Under the pieces are notes generated by a model. That model made no database searches. It was not told the origin of the DNA and was given only the letters and a program-made list of their open reading frames with translations. Position numbers and translations under genes: made by a program. Below are positions 42,230-55,014 of a stretch of 64,000 nt of DNA, in pieces. The stretch's first letter is position 1. Each line of letters starts with the position of its first letter. Source of the DNA: Fragilaria crotonensis (taxonomy: Eukaryota > Bacillariophyta > Fragilariophyceae > Fragilariales > Fragilariaceae); the NCBI GenBank assembly GCA_022925895.1, contig JAKSYS010000006.1:310001-374000 (forward strand), in the 5' to 3' direction.

Positions 42230-44265
42230 ATGAACGTAAACAGAGAAGCAGCAGAGGCAACAGCAAACAACGACAGGCATCCTGAAACAATCAAATCGTA
42301 CCAAGGGATAATCAAACGGATGAAAGATTTTGCACAACAAATGAGAACTGGGGTGAGGGTATATTTGATGATCCACCACTCCCAGATGAGTTTATCAAGG
42401 AATTCATGGGCATGCAATCCCAACAGAAGGATGATGGTTCAGTCAGAACTGCGTCAACACTCAGAAAAAATGTGTCGGCACTGAAATGGTGGTACAGCAT
42501 ACAAGAGCCAGTGGTCAGGGTGTCTGCTGACCTCGATACTTTTCTTGCACGGTTCAATAAGGGGCACAAGAGAAAGATTGCAAACCTCAAGGCAGATGGA
42601 ACAATGGACCAGCATGAAGGGAAAGTCGGTTACTCATTCACTGCCTTTGTATTTCTTGCAAAGCTTTTTTTCGAGGATTTTGGAACTGCGACAAATTATG
42701 CACACCTTTTCTTTGTCCTTACATGGAATCTCATTGCAAGGGCGATCACAGTAGCAAATATGAAGTACAATTTCATTCACATGGATAATGACATGATTGT
42801 GGTCCTTCCGCCACGAAGCAAAACTGACCAAGCAGGAGAACGGGTTGAAGGAAAGCATATTGCAGCAAATCCTTTCAATCCTGTTATTTGTCCAGTTTTA
42901 TCACTTGCGAGACATGTGTTTAGTGATGGCAGCCAAACAAGGTACAGCAGTGTTTTCACTCGAGATGCATATGACCGATTTGGAGAAGTCTTTTTTGATA
43001 CTGTGCGATCTGAGAGGGCACAAGAATACCTTCAGGTGAGCGGAAACAAGCTTGGAAAGCACTCTGGGCGCAAGGCTGGAGCAACGTATTGTGCATCATT
43101 TCCCGGAGGCCCGGATCGCGATGCAATTTGTCAACGTGCAGATTGGTCACTGGGTGGAGTCCGTGATCGGTATATTACAGCTGTTAACAATGGAAATGAC
43201 CAATTTGTGGCTCGGGTAATGTCAGGGCTTGACTTTCAATCAGCATCATTTGCCACCCTTCCACCGCATTTCAGCCTGGATGATGTTGCTGAGATTTCGG
43301 TCATCTTGAATTCTGTAATAGACGTTGGTGCCTATCCCGAGCAATTTCAGGGATGCCTGCCATGTCTTCTAGCCACACTGGCATATCATTATGACTACCT
43401 TGATCAGACACTTGGTCAGCATGATCGCTTACGCTCATCTAGGTTGTGGACATCCGGACACCTGCCAAACTTGCAAACGAAAGTATTACTCGGGAACGGA
43501 CATTGTAAAGCAACTGGAATGACGGCAACAGGTGTACCACCGCATATTGTTCAAGTTGTTGCAACAGAGCAGATAAAGGAGACATTGATTCAACAAGTAA
43601 AAGAAATCCGTGGTGATATTGCTGAAGTACCCGAGAAAATGTGCGCGCAGTTGCTGCAGCAATTTGAAGTCAACGGTGCATTACCCATGACATTTGCCAA
43701 TGTTCAGTCTATGCTAACTACAATGCAAGAGCAGCTTTTAAAGCAACTCAGAGAGGCAGGAAACGGATCGGAGGAACGGTCAAATGCCTCTGAAGCTCCA
43801 ACTCGGAGAGTTGTGAAGTGGCTCACTTGGTATCATCCCGATCGTGGTAAATTCTTCAAAATGCCCCCAGACTTTGCATTCCCGCAGACATTGACAGTAA
43901 AGCCGTGCTGGGATCTATTCTTGCATGGCAATGAACTCCTGAGGATAAGGCCATATCGACTGTTGGACAATGAAGACATGAGAACACATGCAGACCGATG
44001 CCGGTTGTCTAACATGAAGGTAGTTTGCAAATTCATAATTCAGCATGTCCACGGAAGCGAGGATGCTGATGAGAACAATGGAAGGACTGCTGATGTACTC
44101 GATTCACAATCCGAGATAACTGACAATTTGTTTGCTGGTGCCTGGCCACTGGCCGTAGGAAAGCTTACAAATAAGAATGATCGTAGAGAGAAGATTAGGG
44201 GGGATTTGGTGATGACTACAGTGTACAACCTCATACGAAAGTATCGACGATCCGGGCAAGAGTGA
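42230..44265 (+). CDS. Second-family Crypton-like tyrosine recombinase (element C)
   Basis: The main frame, open through 44265, has 619 codons from the ATG at 42406 and remains open back to about 42352. A plausible N-terminus (ATG at 42230, MNVNREAAEATANN...RMKDFAQQMRT) lies in another frame; the change falls at a GGGG run near 42350. Catalytic residues, numbered from 42406: Arg112 (NLIARAITV), Lys139 (RSKTDQ), His219-x-x-Arg222 (GKHSGRKAGATY), Trp247 (RADWSLGG) and Tyr256 (RDRYITAV). This is the order known for tyrosine recombinases. The C-terminal part (about 360-600) has paired Cys/His groups and a coiled-coil-like stretch, with a helical end (GDLVMTTVYNLIRKYRR) that may bind DNA. It does not resemble copies A and B beyond the catalytic pattern. 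No reverse transcriptase is present. Confidence 0.75.
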
Positions 44266-45418
44266 TTTTCAGGGTAAGATTTGCATTTAATTTTCAGGGC
44301 AAGAGTTGTACTTAATTTTCAGGGCAAGAGTTGTATTAAATACTGATTCAAGTTATATCGTTGCTATACATAATGATGGTTGTCTCCTTCTTGAATGTTT
44401 GGACAAGATTTGATTGAATCCAGTCTTCATTTATCCATTGAGCACCAGAATCTGGTTACAAATCCAATAAAGAACTCTTGGGAAAGTATGGCATATTCTT
44501 GACTGGCGCTCCCACGAGCAGTTTGAAATAAAAAATTTGGATTTTTGATGCCCTTCAGTGATATCTTATCTCTCCGGTCACCAGCCATGCTCCTGGATAA
44601 AAGATAGATTAGATGAGTACGTACATGAATGCAAAGGCAAGTGAATGTCATGCGTGCAAATCATCCTCGCACCTTCACAATATTATTGAGAATTGACTTC
44701 TTGCAGGAAAGTTGCTTCACGCACAAATCAGACACAACATCCTCCAAGCCTGATTGTACTGCTACCGCATACAAATCACCTTACAAGAAGCAACCGGACA
44801 TAGTTCAGGGATGAAGTGATGCCTTTGCTTCTTTTCAATGAGGAACAAAGTGCTGTTTTGTTTGTTGTCATTTGCAATGAGTAAAGTGTTGTGCTATAAT
44901 CATAGTAATGCATCGGGTCCGAGTCAAATGCATCATGATGAATGGTGCTTGAGTGCAAATTATTTGATTGGCCAAATCGATTGAATGCTTAAGTATTCCA
45001 GTCACTAAGTAATTTCCAATGTCAATCTAAATAAAATTTCACGCATCTAAGTAGACGGCATACTTAAGTATTCCAGTCACTAAGTATTTTCCAATGTCAT
45101 TCTAAACAAAATTTCACGCATCTAAGTAAAGGGCAGTAGCTCTTGTTTGATTTAACTCCTTTGAGTTTCAGATAATTATTTGATTGGCCAAATCAATTGG
45201 TAACTTAAAGAGCCCCATCGTTAAGTATTTGCATTTGCAACTGTAAGTAAAATCAATGTACTGCCTTTCGGTTTCAGAAAAACATTTGATTGGTTAAATT
45301 AGTTGCTTACTTAATGATTCCTCACTTGTAAGTATTGGCCTTTGCTCATGTAATTAAAATAGCTGACTTGTGTTTGATTAGCAAACTCATTCTAAGTAAA
45401 ACCAGTCTGGGGGGCGGC
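44266..45418. repeat. AT-rich repeat array downstream of element C
   Basis: A 70-72 bp unit is duplicated nearly exactly (44986-45056 and 45059-45128; ttaagtattccagtcactaagta and catctaagta). A longer, diverged unit with atttgattggccaaatcaattg and taacttaa recurs at about 44960, 45176 and 45287, and once more at 46625 beyond the next repeat block. Three short copies of ttcagggcaagag (44266-44330) follow the recombinase stop. No gene is supported. Confidence 0.6.
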
Positions 45419-46590
45419 CATTGGCCGCGGTTGTTGCACGACGGTAGAGGAGGTAAGATCTATACAGAGTACTGAGTACGGAGTACGATTGCAAAATTTG
45501 TACTCCGAGTACCACGTTATAAGCATTGGAATCTGGAATTCAAAATATATTTTCCAGTACTCTGGACATTGGACATGTAGTTTCTACTGCAAAATTTGTA
45601 CCACGGAATCCATTGGCCGCGGTTGTTGCACGACGGTAGAGGAGGTCTGGTATGATCTATACAGAGTACGGAGTACGATTGCAAAATTTGTACCACGTTA
45701 TAAGCATTGGAATCTGGAATTCAAAATACATTTTCCAGTACTCTGGACATTGGACATGTAGTTTCTACTGCAAAATTTGTACCACGGAATCTGGAATTCA
45801 AAATACATTTTCCAGTATTTCTAGACAGATCGAACAAACTGGATATGGCATTAACGGAGTACTTGTACATAAAATTGTTGTCCGTTCTACACAACGATTT
45901 GTACCACGTTATACAATATACATTTCTGGACACAGTGTAAAAAAGTTTTCATGTAGATTTCTACTGAAAAATTTGTACCATGTACTTTTCTACCGCAAAT
46001 GCTACGTCAGTACGTGGATTAAAAAATAAATATATACGATTACTTTTGAAAATACAGTACGACAATATCTGAGTTATCTTAGGTATATATATAATAATAA
46101 GTTGCACGACGGTAGAGGAGGTCTGGTAAGATCTATACAGTATACAGAGTACGGAGTACGGAGTACGATTGCAAAATTTGTACCACGTTATAAGCATTGG
46201 AATCTGGAATTCAAAATACATTTTCCAGTACTCTGGACATTGGACATGTAGTTTCTACTGCAAAATTTGTACCACGGAATCTGGAATTCAAAATACATTT
46301 TCCAGTATTTCTAGACAGATCGAACAAACTGGATATGGCATCAACGGAGTACTTGTACATAAAATTGTTGTCCGTTCTACACAACGATTCGTACCACGTT
46401 ATACAATATACATTTCTGGACACAGTGTAAAAAAGTTTTCATGTAGATTTCTACTGAAAAATTTGTACCATGTACTTTTCTACCGCAAATGCTACGTCAG
46501 TACGTGGATTAAAAAATAAATATATACGATTACTTTTGAAAATACAGTACGACAATATCTGAGTTATTTTAGGTATATATAATAAATAAT
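45419..46590. repeat. Three direct repeat units (192, 490 and 490 bp)
   Basis: Units start at 45419, 45611 and about 46101 with (cattggccgcgg)ttgttgcacgacggtagaggagg. Units 2 and 3 are about 98 percent identical over 470 bp (ttcaaaatacattttccagtactctgg..., then acgtggattaaaaaataaatatatacgattac). Unit 1 is a shorter version. The sequence after unit 3 (gttttagtttcagaaaaatatttgattggccaaa, 46605-46640) continues the array interrupted at 45419, so the block appears inserted within that older array. Frames reading through it are repeats, not genes. Confidence 0.85.
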
Positions 46591-47046
46591 AACTGATGTA
46601 CTGCGTTTTAGTTTCAGAAAAATATTTGATTGGCCAAAATAATTGCGTACTGACGCAACGCACTCTACACTCTACACTAAATAATGCCGGTACTGTACAA
46701 GGACATACATAGGATGTACATGTACCGGTACTGGGAGCTGGGACTAGTTCCAGTGCCGCTCGAATACAGTACTGTGTACTGTGCATTCCTCTACTGGAGC
46801 GGACGTATTGGAGCTTTCGACGGTTGTCAGATAGCATCTGACAAAACCCGTGGGTTATAAGATCCGCTCTACACTGTCTATGCATACATGTAGAGGAGAG
46901 TCCTTATACTTTTCTATCAGCAACTTTCGGGAGCGCTGAGCGCAGACCAGGAAGAGCTAAGGACTGTCTTAATAAGTCTCTCATGAAATTCTATATGAGG
47001 GTTCAATCAAGCTACTGTAGTAGTGCGTGGGGCGTAGGGTAGACAA
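46591..47046. other. Intergenic stretch
   Basis: Continuation of the AT-rich array to about 46660, then GTAC-rich words (46690-46790). It contains the 3' UTR of the GOST-type gene. No coding frame is supported. Confidence 0.4.
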
Positions 47047-48796
47047 CTAGACGACAAGATCTGCACCAGTACTGGTACCTTTTCGAGGCTCATCCTGGAA
47101 CTCCACCTCGTCATCATCATCCAGAGCTGATGGAATGTTTGATGTCATTTCCAGTTCATTGTCATCGTCGTCTCCTCCCAAAGCTGGCAATTCCATGACA
47201 TAGGCCAAGTCCTTAGCACTCGCATTCGGTCTCCACAGATATGCGACTCCCACGAGCACTGCCAAATAGTTGAGCTCCATGAGCGCACCCGCTGCCCACA
47301 CATTTTGCTCTTTCAATATTGCGGTATCCGAGTACGTGTTGACCAAGGTAAACACAGACCACATCACAGCGAATAGAATGGAAAACAGAAGGATGCTACG
47401 CAATTGGAGGTATCGCATAAGTTTGATTCTCTGATTCATATTTTCCAGATACTGCATTGTTCCATTCAAGGCATCGAGGATCCACATGTAGAACGTCACA
47501 TCGATGGCAGCCACAACGAACGTTACGATAGTCACAGCATCGAACAACTCAGCTTCTTGTTTGATGCTCAACGTCTCATTTTCAGTCACAGCAACGATTG
47601 TCATAATGTCCCGGAACGCTGCCGTGCCAACATAAAGGAGACCGAGCACAACGATGGCCTTCATTTGGTCCAATCGATCCCGGACAACACCCCAGCCCAA
47701 ACTCACCATGACAATGAGACAACGAGAAAGACCACGCTTAATCACACCTACGATGACGCCGATGTACATCGTGAACCAGAAACGAGTTCCGTACGCATTC
47801 CAGGCGAAATAATCGCTGGTTCGAAAAATTGTTTCGAGAAGACCGAGAACGATCGTTCCCAATACCCACTTTTGAATTGGAATAAGAGCATCTTCATACA
47901 CTTTCATTGTGATGCCGTACCACAGGGCGAGGGCGAGGTAAACGGCTGCCAAAAACGCGAAGAAGTACATTTCGCCAAACAGATCCCCCGGGAGGTAGCC
48001 ATGGACAGATTTCCAGGTATAGTGGCCCTGCACAGTGACGCGCCTTCCCTCATCGTTACAATTGGCTATCACTAGAACGTATTTCCCACTAATCTCGGGT
48101 TCTTCCAACTGAGCATAGTGAACCGTCGCGGACATGGCACCCGACGCTGGAACGTCAATAAATCGATGCTGCCCCTTGAAGAGAGTGGTGTTAACAATAA
48201 GACGTCCGTACTGATTGTTTTCTCCGGTGCAGTATCCAGAATCCATGGCTTCGTTGGAGCAACACCAACCAAAGCCACCAGCTGAATCACTGATACCGAC
48301 ACCTAGTTTTGTCCAGTCACACCCGCTGCGGGTGTTCGAACATTCTTCAGGTTCGTTGAAAAAAACGATATCCAACTAGAGAAGACGACATACGTTAGGG
48401 TACAGAATTTCGAATTGGCGATTCCACAGCATATGCACCTACAGTTGAATCCGCAGCCAAACGACGTCCTCCACCATCTTTGCTTGGATTCGTGTTCGTA
48501 TCCCCTGGATTCATGGTATCATCGTCAGATTCGCTGTCCCCAGCTGTTTCATCCGAGGGATCCCGCATTTCAGGGTCATAGTCGCTATCTTCCCCTCCTG
48601 CCGTCGTTGTAAAAGTCAATTCCGAGAGGTCAATGTAACCGGGGGCAATGATGAACCCTTCACTGTAGTGAATGAACCTTGAATCAGCTTCGATGACACC
48701 ATTGAATTCGCGGATCTCTGCTTCGATGACTAGAGAGAATACGAGAAGCAGGACGGTCCGCAGCATCGTCGCATTGAACGAAAAGGATATCGACAT
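47047..48796 (-). CDS. GOST-family seven-transmembrane protein (GPR107/TMEM87/LUSTR type)
   Basis: Two exons, 48796-48443 and 48375-47047, joined by a 67-nt GT-AG intron (ADST-LDIVFFNEPEE), give 560 residues. The ATG at 48796 is followed by a second ATG at 48766 that begins a clean signal peptide (MLRTVLLLVFSLVIEA); either may be used. A luminal, acidic and Cys-containing domain (about 40-260) precedes seven TM helices (about 275-500; YLPGDLFGEMYFFAFLAAVY, GLLETIFRTSDYFAWN, RCLIVMVSLGWGVVRDRL, LDALNGTMQYLE). The order Golgi-luminal domain plus 7TM is that of lung seven-TM/GOST proteins, which act in Golgi-endosome trafficking. The acidic C-terminal tail lies in the cytosol. Family assignment is by pattern; which subfamily is uncertain. 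Confidence 0.83.
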
Positions 48797-49583
48797 GGCT
48801 GAGCAGATGATATCCAATGCGACGGCTAACTATAGAGGGGCGAATCCAAAAAGTCATTGTTTGGAGGGATGGTACTGCCGACTGTGGTACTGGGTACCTC
48901 GTAGCTTGTAGCAGGGATTGGAAGTAAATAACCACCAGTACCGGTAACCAAATACCGACGGTATTATACTGTACCAATCCCCAATAACTGGTTACCTGCG
49001 AGTTGCAATATACCAACCAGTAACCAGGACCCATGGTTATTTTCTACTGAGTTTAGTCGGTAGTATTTTGAATTCCGGTGTTCGGGAAAACCAGCCTGAA
49101 TTTCTATAAATGTTCTGTCCTGCATCAGTGTGTATACGGTTCATTTCTGTACTGTAGTACTGCAGTTTACTGTTACTGTAGTGCTTTTACTACCATTATA
49201 CCTACCGGACGAAACCAATGGAACTGAGTAAGTCCTGCGCTTCCAAAAATGAAGAGAAGTTATATTTATACCGGACTGAAGGATTTTTCAATACCAAAAT
49301 ACCTACCAGTCCAACAGCACAATACCATTCTACCTACCGGAGGACTGTAATACCAGATTCAACGTGGGACAGTATTTTTTTTCCAATCCCTGCCTCGTAG
49401 ACCTCAACTATTATGCTGCACCGGTACAAGTAGTTTTGGAGCGAGTACTACTTGTACCGTAGAGTACTACTCGTACATGGTACTTGGAGTAACGGCTACT
49501 CCGAGCACTTGTCGCTACGCCGGGTTTCCCACTGGATGCGTCATACGGATTACTGGAGTATGTCTATTGTTACATGGTCATAC
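48797..49583. other. Intergenic stretch upstream of the GOST-type gene
   Basis: Contains the promoter of the gene at 48796 and GTAC-dense sequence (48880-49030, 49140-49190, 49430-49520). No coding frame is supported. Confidence 0.4.
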
Positions 49584-49920
49584 GTTATATGCAGGCATGT
49601 TTATTTAAGTCAGTAGCCTTATTTTCCTAGAATAAGCTATTTAAGGCGCCGAATAAGAATATGACCGCCTATTTTAGACACTTAACAAATTGAAACCATT
49701 TCTACGTAGAAATTATACATAGACTGTCTACCATGTTACTGTCGAGCTGTACAGAGGGGAAATTTAACCAAATAAAAGTGCTTATTTTAGGCAAAACTCA
49801 AGCTCCGATCAGGCATACGGGCAAAAAAACGCTTATTTTAGGCGCCGTGTCAACCTTTATTTTAGGAAGTTGAGGCGGGAACCCGGGAGATCGCCTTAAA
49901 TAAACATGCCTGGTTATATG
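49584..49920. mobile_element. hAT-type MITE, 321 bp, with exact 8-bp target duplication
   Basis: The TIRs CAGGCATGTTTATTTAAG (49592-49609) and its exact reverse complement (49895-49912) bound a 321-bp element with no coding frame. The direct repeat GTTATATG flanks it on both sides (49584-49591 and 49913-49920). An 8-bp target duplication plus a CAGG terminus is the signature of hAT-superfamily elements. The interior has repeated (g)cttattttaggc words, likely subterminal binding sites. The perfect duplication indicates a recent insertion into GTTATATG. Confidence 0.9.
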
Positions 49921-50452
49921 TTATGACATATATGGTGGGTATGGTACTGGGATCGTCCGTGCCGATGCTGATGAGTTGCAGAGTACAAGTACTCGGAGTA
50001 CTGGCCACCACGCTCTCAAGCAAGTACTAGTACTGGTACTCCTGCTTTGATCAAGAACGAGGTGCAAGTACTCGGAGTACTTGTACGGTACGAATTGGAC
50101 TGGCGTACTTGAGGAACGCTGAGTGCACTGCGGCGGTACTGTGTAGTGGTAGAACGCGTGGGGAGTACGCGGACCGCAGGAACATGGTACTACAGTAGCG
50201 AACAACGCTTGTGACAATCATGGTGAGAATTTTCTTAAAAAACTTGCCGGCCGGCGCGCATACCACCAACAAAATGTGGTACCAATTGCTGCTTTTAATC
50301 TTTTGTCATATTTCACGCAAGAAATGAAACTGCAACCTCTCTATGTCTCCCTTCATGTACCGGTAGTTGAGATTGGAAGAAAAGGGTGCTTAAAATTTAG
50401 ATAACTTTGAGATTTGGAAGTATTCATTCAAGGTACGAGGTGGGAGATGGGA
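49921..50452. other. Intergenic GTAC-rich stretch
   Basis: TACTCGGAGTACT-type palindromes near 49990, 50070 and a cluster at 50020-50120. No coding frame is supported. Confidence 0.45.
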
Positions 50453-51776
50453 CAGGAAGGTCCGGCCATACCTTAGAGCATCCTCCAAGGGATCACAATT
50501 TTCCGGATCAAATGACGTAATAGTGTCTTCCAAAACCGTTGCATTCTCTGACGGTTTAATCAAATGGCTGGCGTGCTCGACTTTGAAGTTCTTGAAGAGG
50601 CAACTTCCAAGGCGCCATATTCACAAATATCAAATTTTATCAGAATCACACAGAGGAATTGTTTGATGACAACTACTTGTACTAATACCGGTAGTAATCA
50701 TCATTTACTAGTACCGTAGTAGATGCTAAAACGATAATGCTGTATCTGTTGTTATTTCGTGATTGCTGCTCCTTATGCACGTTCTGACTTGATCATGCGC
50801 TTGAGGAGGTCGAATTGTCGTGCGGTTGCATCAGATCGTATCGACATCGTCGTCGACAGTAGGGAATGTGAACGTAGAATCCAGTATCGGGTTCGCTGGA
50901 CGACGAATACGAAGGTTTTCACGGAGGGAAAGATACGACAGTACAACTCCGAAGTAGCTTGTACACAGATTTCCGTGATTTGATATCAGATTTGATATCA
51001 TTTGGTATTATCAAATCACCCATGATTTGATAATACCAAATGCGTTATCAAATTTATCAAATGCCCTGCCGGCGCGTTGCGTCACGAGGGAGGTCAAATA
51101 TTTGATAATCGAGCCTTGAAAGATGCGTTTTTCGAAAATGTCGAGTTTGCGCGCCGGTCGGGCATTTGATAACGTTTGATGTCGTCCCTTGGAGGATGCT
51201 CTTAGGGAATCGTGAATAAGATGAAAACACGTGATACCCTTGAGGTGAAAATCGCTTCCATTCTGAGTCGTGGTGACGCAACGTGAAGCATAGGCTGGCT
51301 CTATTATCATGTGAATGGCTTAAAGTGTAAAATTACTGACGGTCAACGAAAAGTTGCTGACGGTAAGTAAACATTTACTTACGGTCAGTAAAAAATTGCT
51401 GACGGTCAGAAAGAAATTGCTGACGGTCAGAAGAAATTGCTGACGTACAAATATACCATGTGTCCACGAAAGCTTCTTAAAGACAAATCAGATTTACTGA
51501 CGGTCAGCAATTTTTTACTGACGGTCAGCAATTTTTTACTGACGGTCAGCAATTTTTTGCTGACGGTCACAGTTAATATTTACTGTCGGTCAGCAATTTT
51601 TTACTGACGGTCAGCAATTTTTTACTTACGAGGAGAAAACCTTGCCGGCTCGTTTGCTGCATCGACCAATCGAGCTACAAATCTCGCAATACATACAATT
51701 TGGAAAATCCCTGACGCATATCTGACGACGGTCACAAACTTAACGGCTGAAACGTGCTTGGGCCGGACCTTCCAGG
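50453..51776. mobile_element. TIR element with GCTGAC/CTGACGGTCAG array (about 1.3 kb)
   Basis: The left end ggaaggtccggcc (50455-50467) and the right end ggccggaccttcc (51761-51773) are perfect inverted copies. gggaca lies beside both ends (50449-50454 and 51775-51780), with one base of offset, so a target duplication is possible. About 51340-51632 holds many copies of (a/t)ttgctgacggtcagcaa-like words. The right third is related to 41440-41925 (gaggtgaaaatcgcttccattctg versus gaggcgaaaatcatttccgttctg). The middle contains nested inverted repeats (51000-51175). No coding frame is supported. Confidence 0.6.
50999..51042. repeat. Perfect 20-bp inverted repeat with 4-nt loop
   Basis: Arms catttggtattatcaaatca (50999-51018) and tgatttgataataccaaatg (51023-51042) are exact reverse complements around ccca. 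It would form a 20-bp stem. It lies inside the larger TIR element and beside a second inverted pair, (t)tatcaaatgccc..ccggcgcg at about 51053-51075 and cgcgccgg..gggcatttgata at about 51150-51172. Confidence 0.9.
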
Positions 51777-51925
51777 GACATCAGGAATTCCTTCTTATTC
51801 TGTTAGTGGGTGACACAGATATGCGTAGATTAAAAACTGAAGTTTCATCAATATTCAAAACTGTATATGTTCATTTTGATGTCAGAAGGGTATTGGCTAG
51901 CGTGCGAGCCAGCGTGGCATCGTGG

Positions 51926-52250
51926 CGAACTTATTTACGAGAAGAAATCTAATCGTGAACTTATTTACGAGAAGAAATCTTCTCGTGAACTTATTTACGA
52001 GAAGAATTCTTCTCATGAACTTATTCATAAGAAGAAATCTTCTTATGAACTTATTTAAGAGAAGATTTCATCCTATCAATACACTTTCTCGTAGAAGTCT
52101 AACTTAAAAACGAGAAGGTATCTAATCGTGAACTTATTTACGAGAAGAAATCTTCTCATCAACTTATTTACAAGAAGAAATCTTCTCATCAACTTATTCA
52201 TGAGAAGGTTTCTAATCGTGGACTTATTTACGAGAAGAAATAACCTCCGA
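51926..52250. repeat. 30-bp minisatellite, about ten units
   Basis: The unit gaacttatttacgagaagaaatcttctcgt (30 bp) recurs with substitutions from 51926 to about 52250. A degenerate stretch at about 52080-52115 breaks the array. Each unit contains agaagaaatcttct, an imperfect palindrome. Open frames across it merely translate the repeat (NLFTRRNLL). Confidence 0.9.
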
Positions 52251-53538
52251 GCCTGCCAAGCCCCCATTTGCATTCATGACGCCAGCCAGCATCCATTGAC
52301 GTTATTTATTAAGCGGTCGCGTGTCACGTGACTCGATTTGACAGCCCTAAAAAACTCTCGGTAAAGTGAGGTTCAAGAAGGAATTCCGGATGTCCCAGGT
52401 GACAGGTGGGACAGGTGGGACTCCATATGCAAATGTTTCCAGTGATTGGTGATGACAAAAACTGATTCTTTTTTGCTTCAAACCATTCCCCCTGTTTGCC
52501 AGTTGCATTGATTGAGCCTTTATGACATAGATAGAATTTTTTTGCCTATTGCAATTTCCTATGTGCAGGCTTTCATCAAGGGAGGTGTGGTAAAATCACG
52601 TTTCTTCTCGTCGCTTCTACATGCAATTAATACCAAGCAGAGGTGCGTGGCCGGACCTTCCATAGACATTCCCCAGTAGTAAGCACTAAGCACTACACAC
52701 TACCGATTAGAATGCAGTGAAATGACGTCATGACGTACCAATCAGCATGCTCTCCGTATGGTACTGTCGTACTGGAGTACTGTATCACCGTAGGAAGTAC
52801 ATGCAGGCCTCAGTATAGTGACGTCATAGTTGACGTCATTTCACGGCATTCTAATGGAATCCCACCCCCATGCATGAAGGACGAATCGCGTAAAATGCCA
52901 GTACCGTGTACGTCAGTACTCAATGCTCAATGCTGCTGGTAGTACAAGTCCTACCGGAAAGAGTACTCCAGTCTCCAGTACTAAAGTACATATGCCTACT
53001 GGAGTCCCCGGTATTGTATGCATAGTAGTACCAGACAGTTGACCCCCAAACTAAATTGCATACGGTGAAAAAGCGGTTACCGTTGACGATGTGGTGCGAA
53101 ATATTTTTTGCGTATTCTCAGTACATTCGTTTTGAGCGGTCATATATGATCTTGATTCCTGTTGATATATGACATGAATCCACCTCTCACATTTTGGAAA
53201 CGACATTTGCGCATCACAGCAGACGGCAGGTCCTAACAACGATTTTCTGACTTGCTCTGTGTTTGACAGCCACATTCCTGCAAGTCTTAATTGAATCAAA
53301 CAGTGTGTCTCCCTGTTTGCTTGAAAGCAGCATATCCTCAGCACGGAAGCTGATACCCGTGCGATAACTCAGCAACATTCCGGTGTCAGTACCAATCCCT
53401 ACATCGGCTGCCCCTGGCGAAGGAGGTGGCCGAATCACTCAAAGCGACAGTTCACCTTCTACGAGACGTTTATACACCTCTAAGCCAAAGCCAGAGACTG
53501 ACACCCTTGTGGGCCAAGTTTACGAGTGGACGAAGAGA
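52251..53538. other. Intergenic stretch and possible 5' part of the MAP kinase gene
   Basis: A fourth right end of the TIR family lies at about 52637-52665 (gtgcgtggccggaccttccat) with no partner seen. GTAC-rich words lie at 52750-53030. From 53368 to 53538 the MAP kinase frame is open upstream of its first ATG, so an upstream coding exon is possible. Confidence 0.4.

Positions 53539-55014
<1,476 letters not shown>

Noticed and set aside
45489-46519. Several open frames of 70-125 codons
   Set aside because: They translate the same direct repeats and share sequence because the DNA is duplicated; no independent support.
48376-48403. 28-nt GT-AG intron in the GOST-type gene
   Set aside because: Too short to be spliced; the donor at 48442 gives a 67-nt intron in keeping with other introns here and keeps the frame.
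51867-52331. Frames with repeated NLFTRRNLL peptide
   Set aside because: Pure translation of the 30-bp minisatellite, present on both strands.
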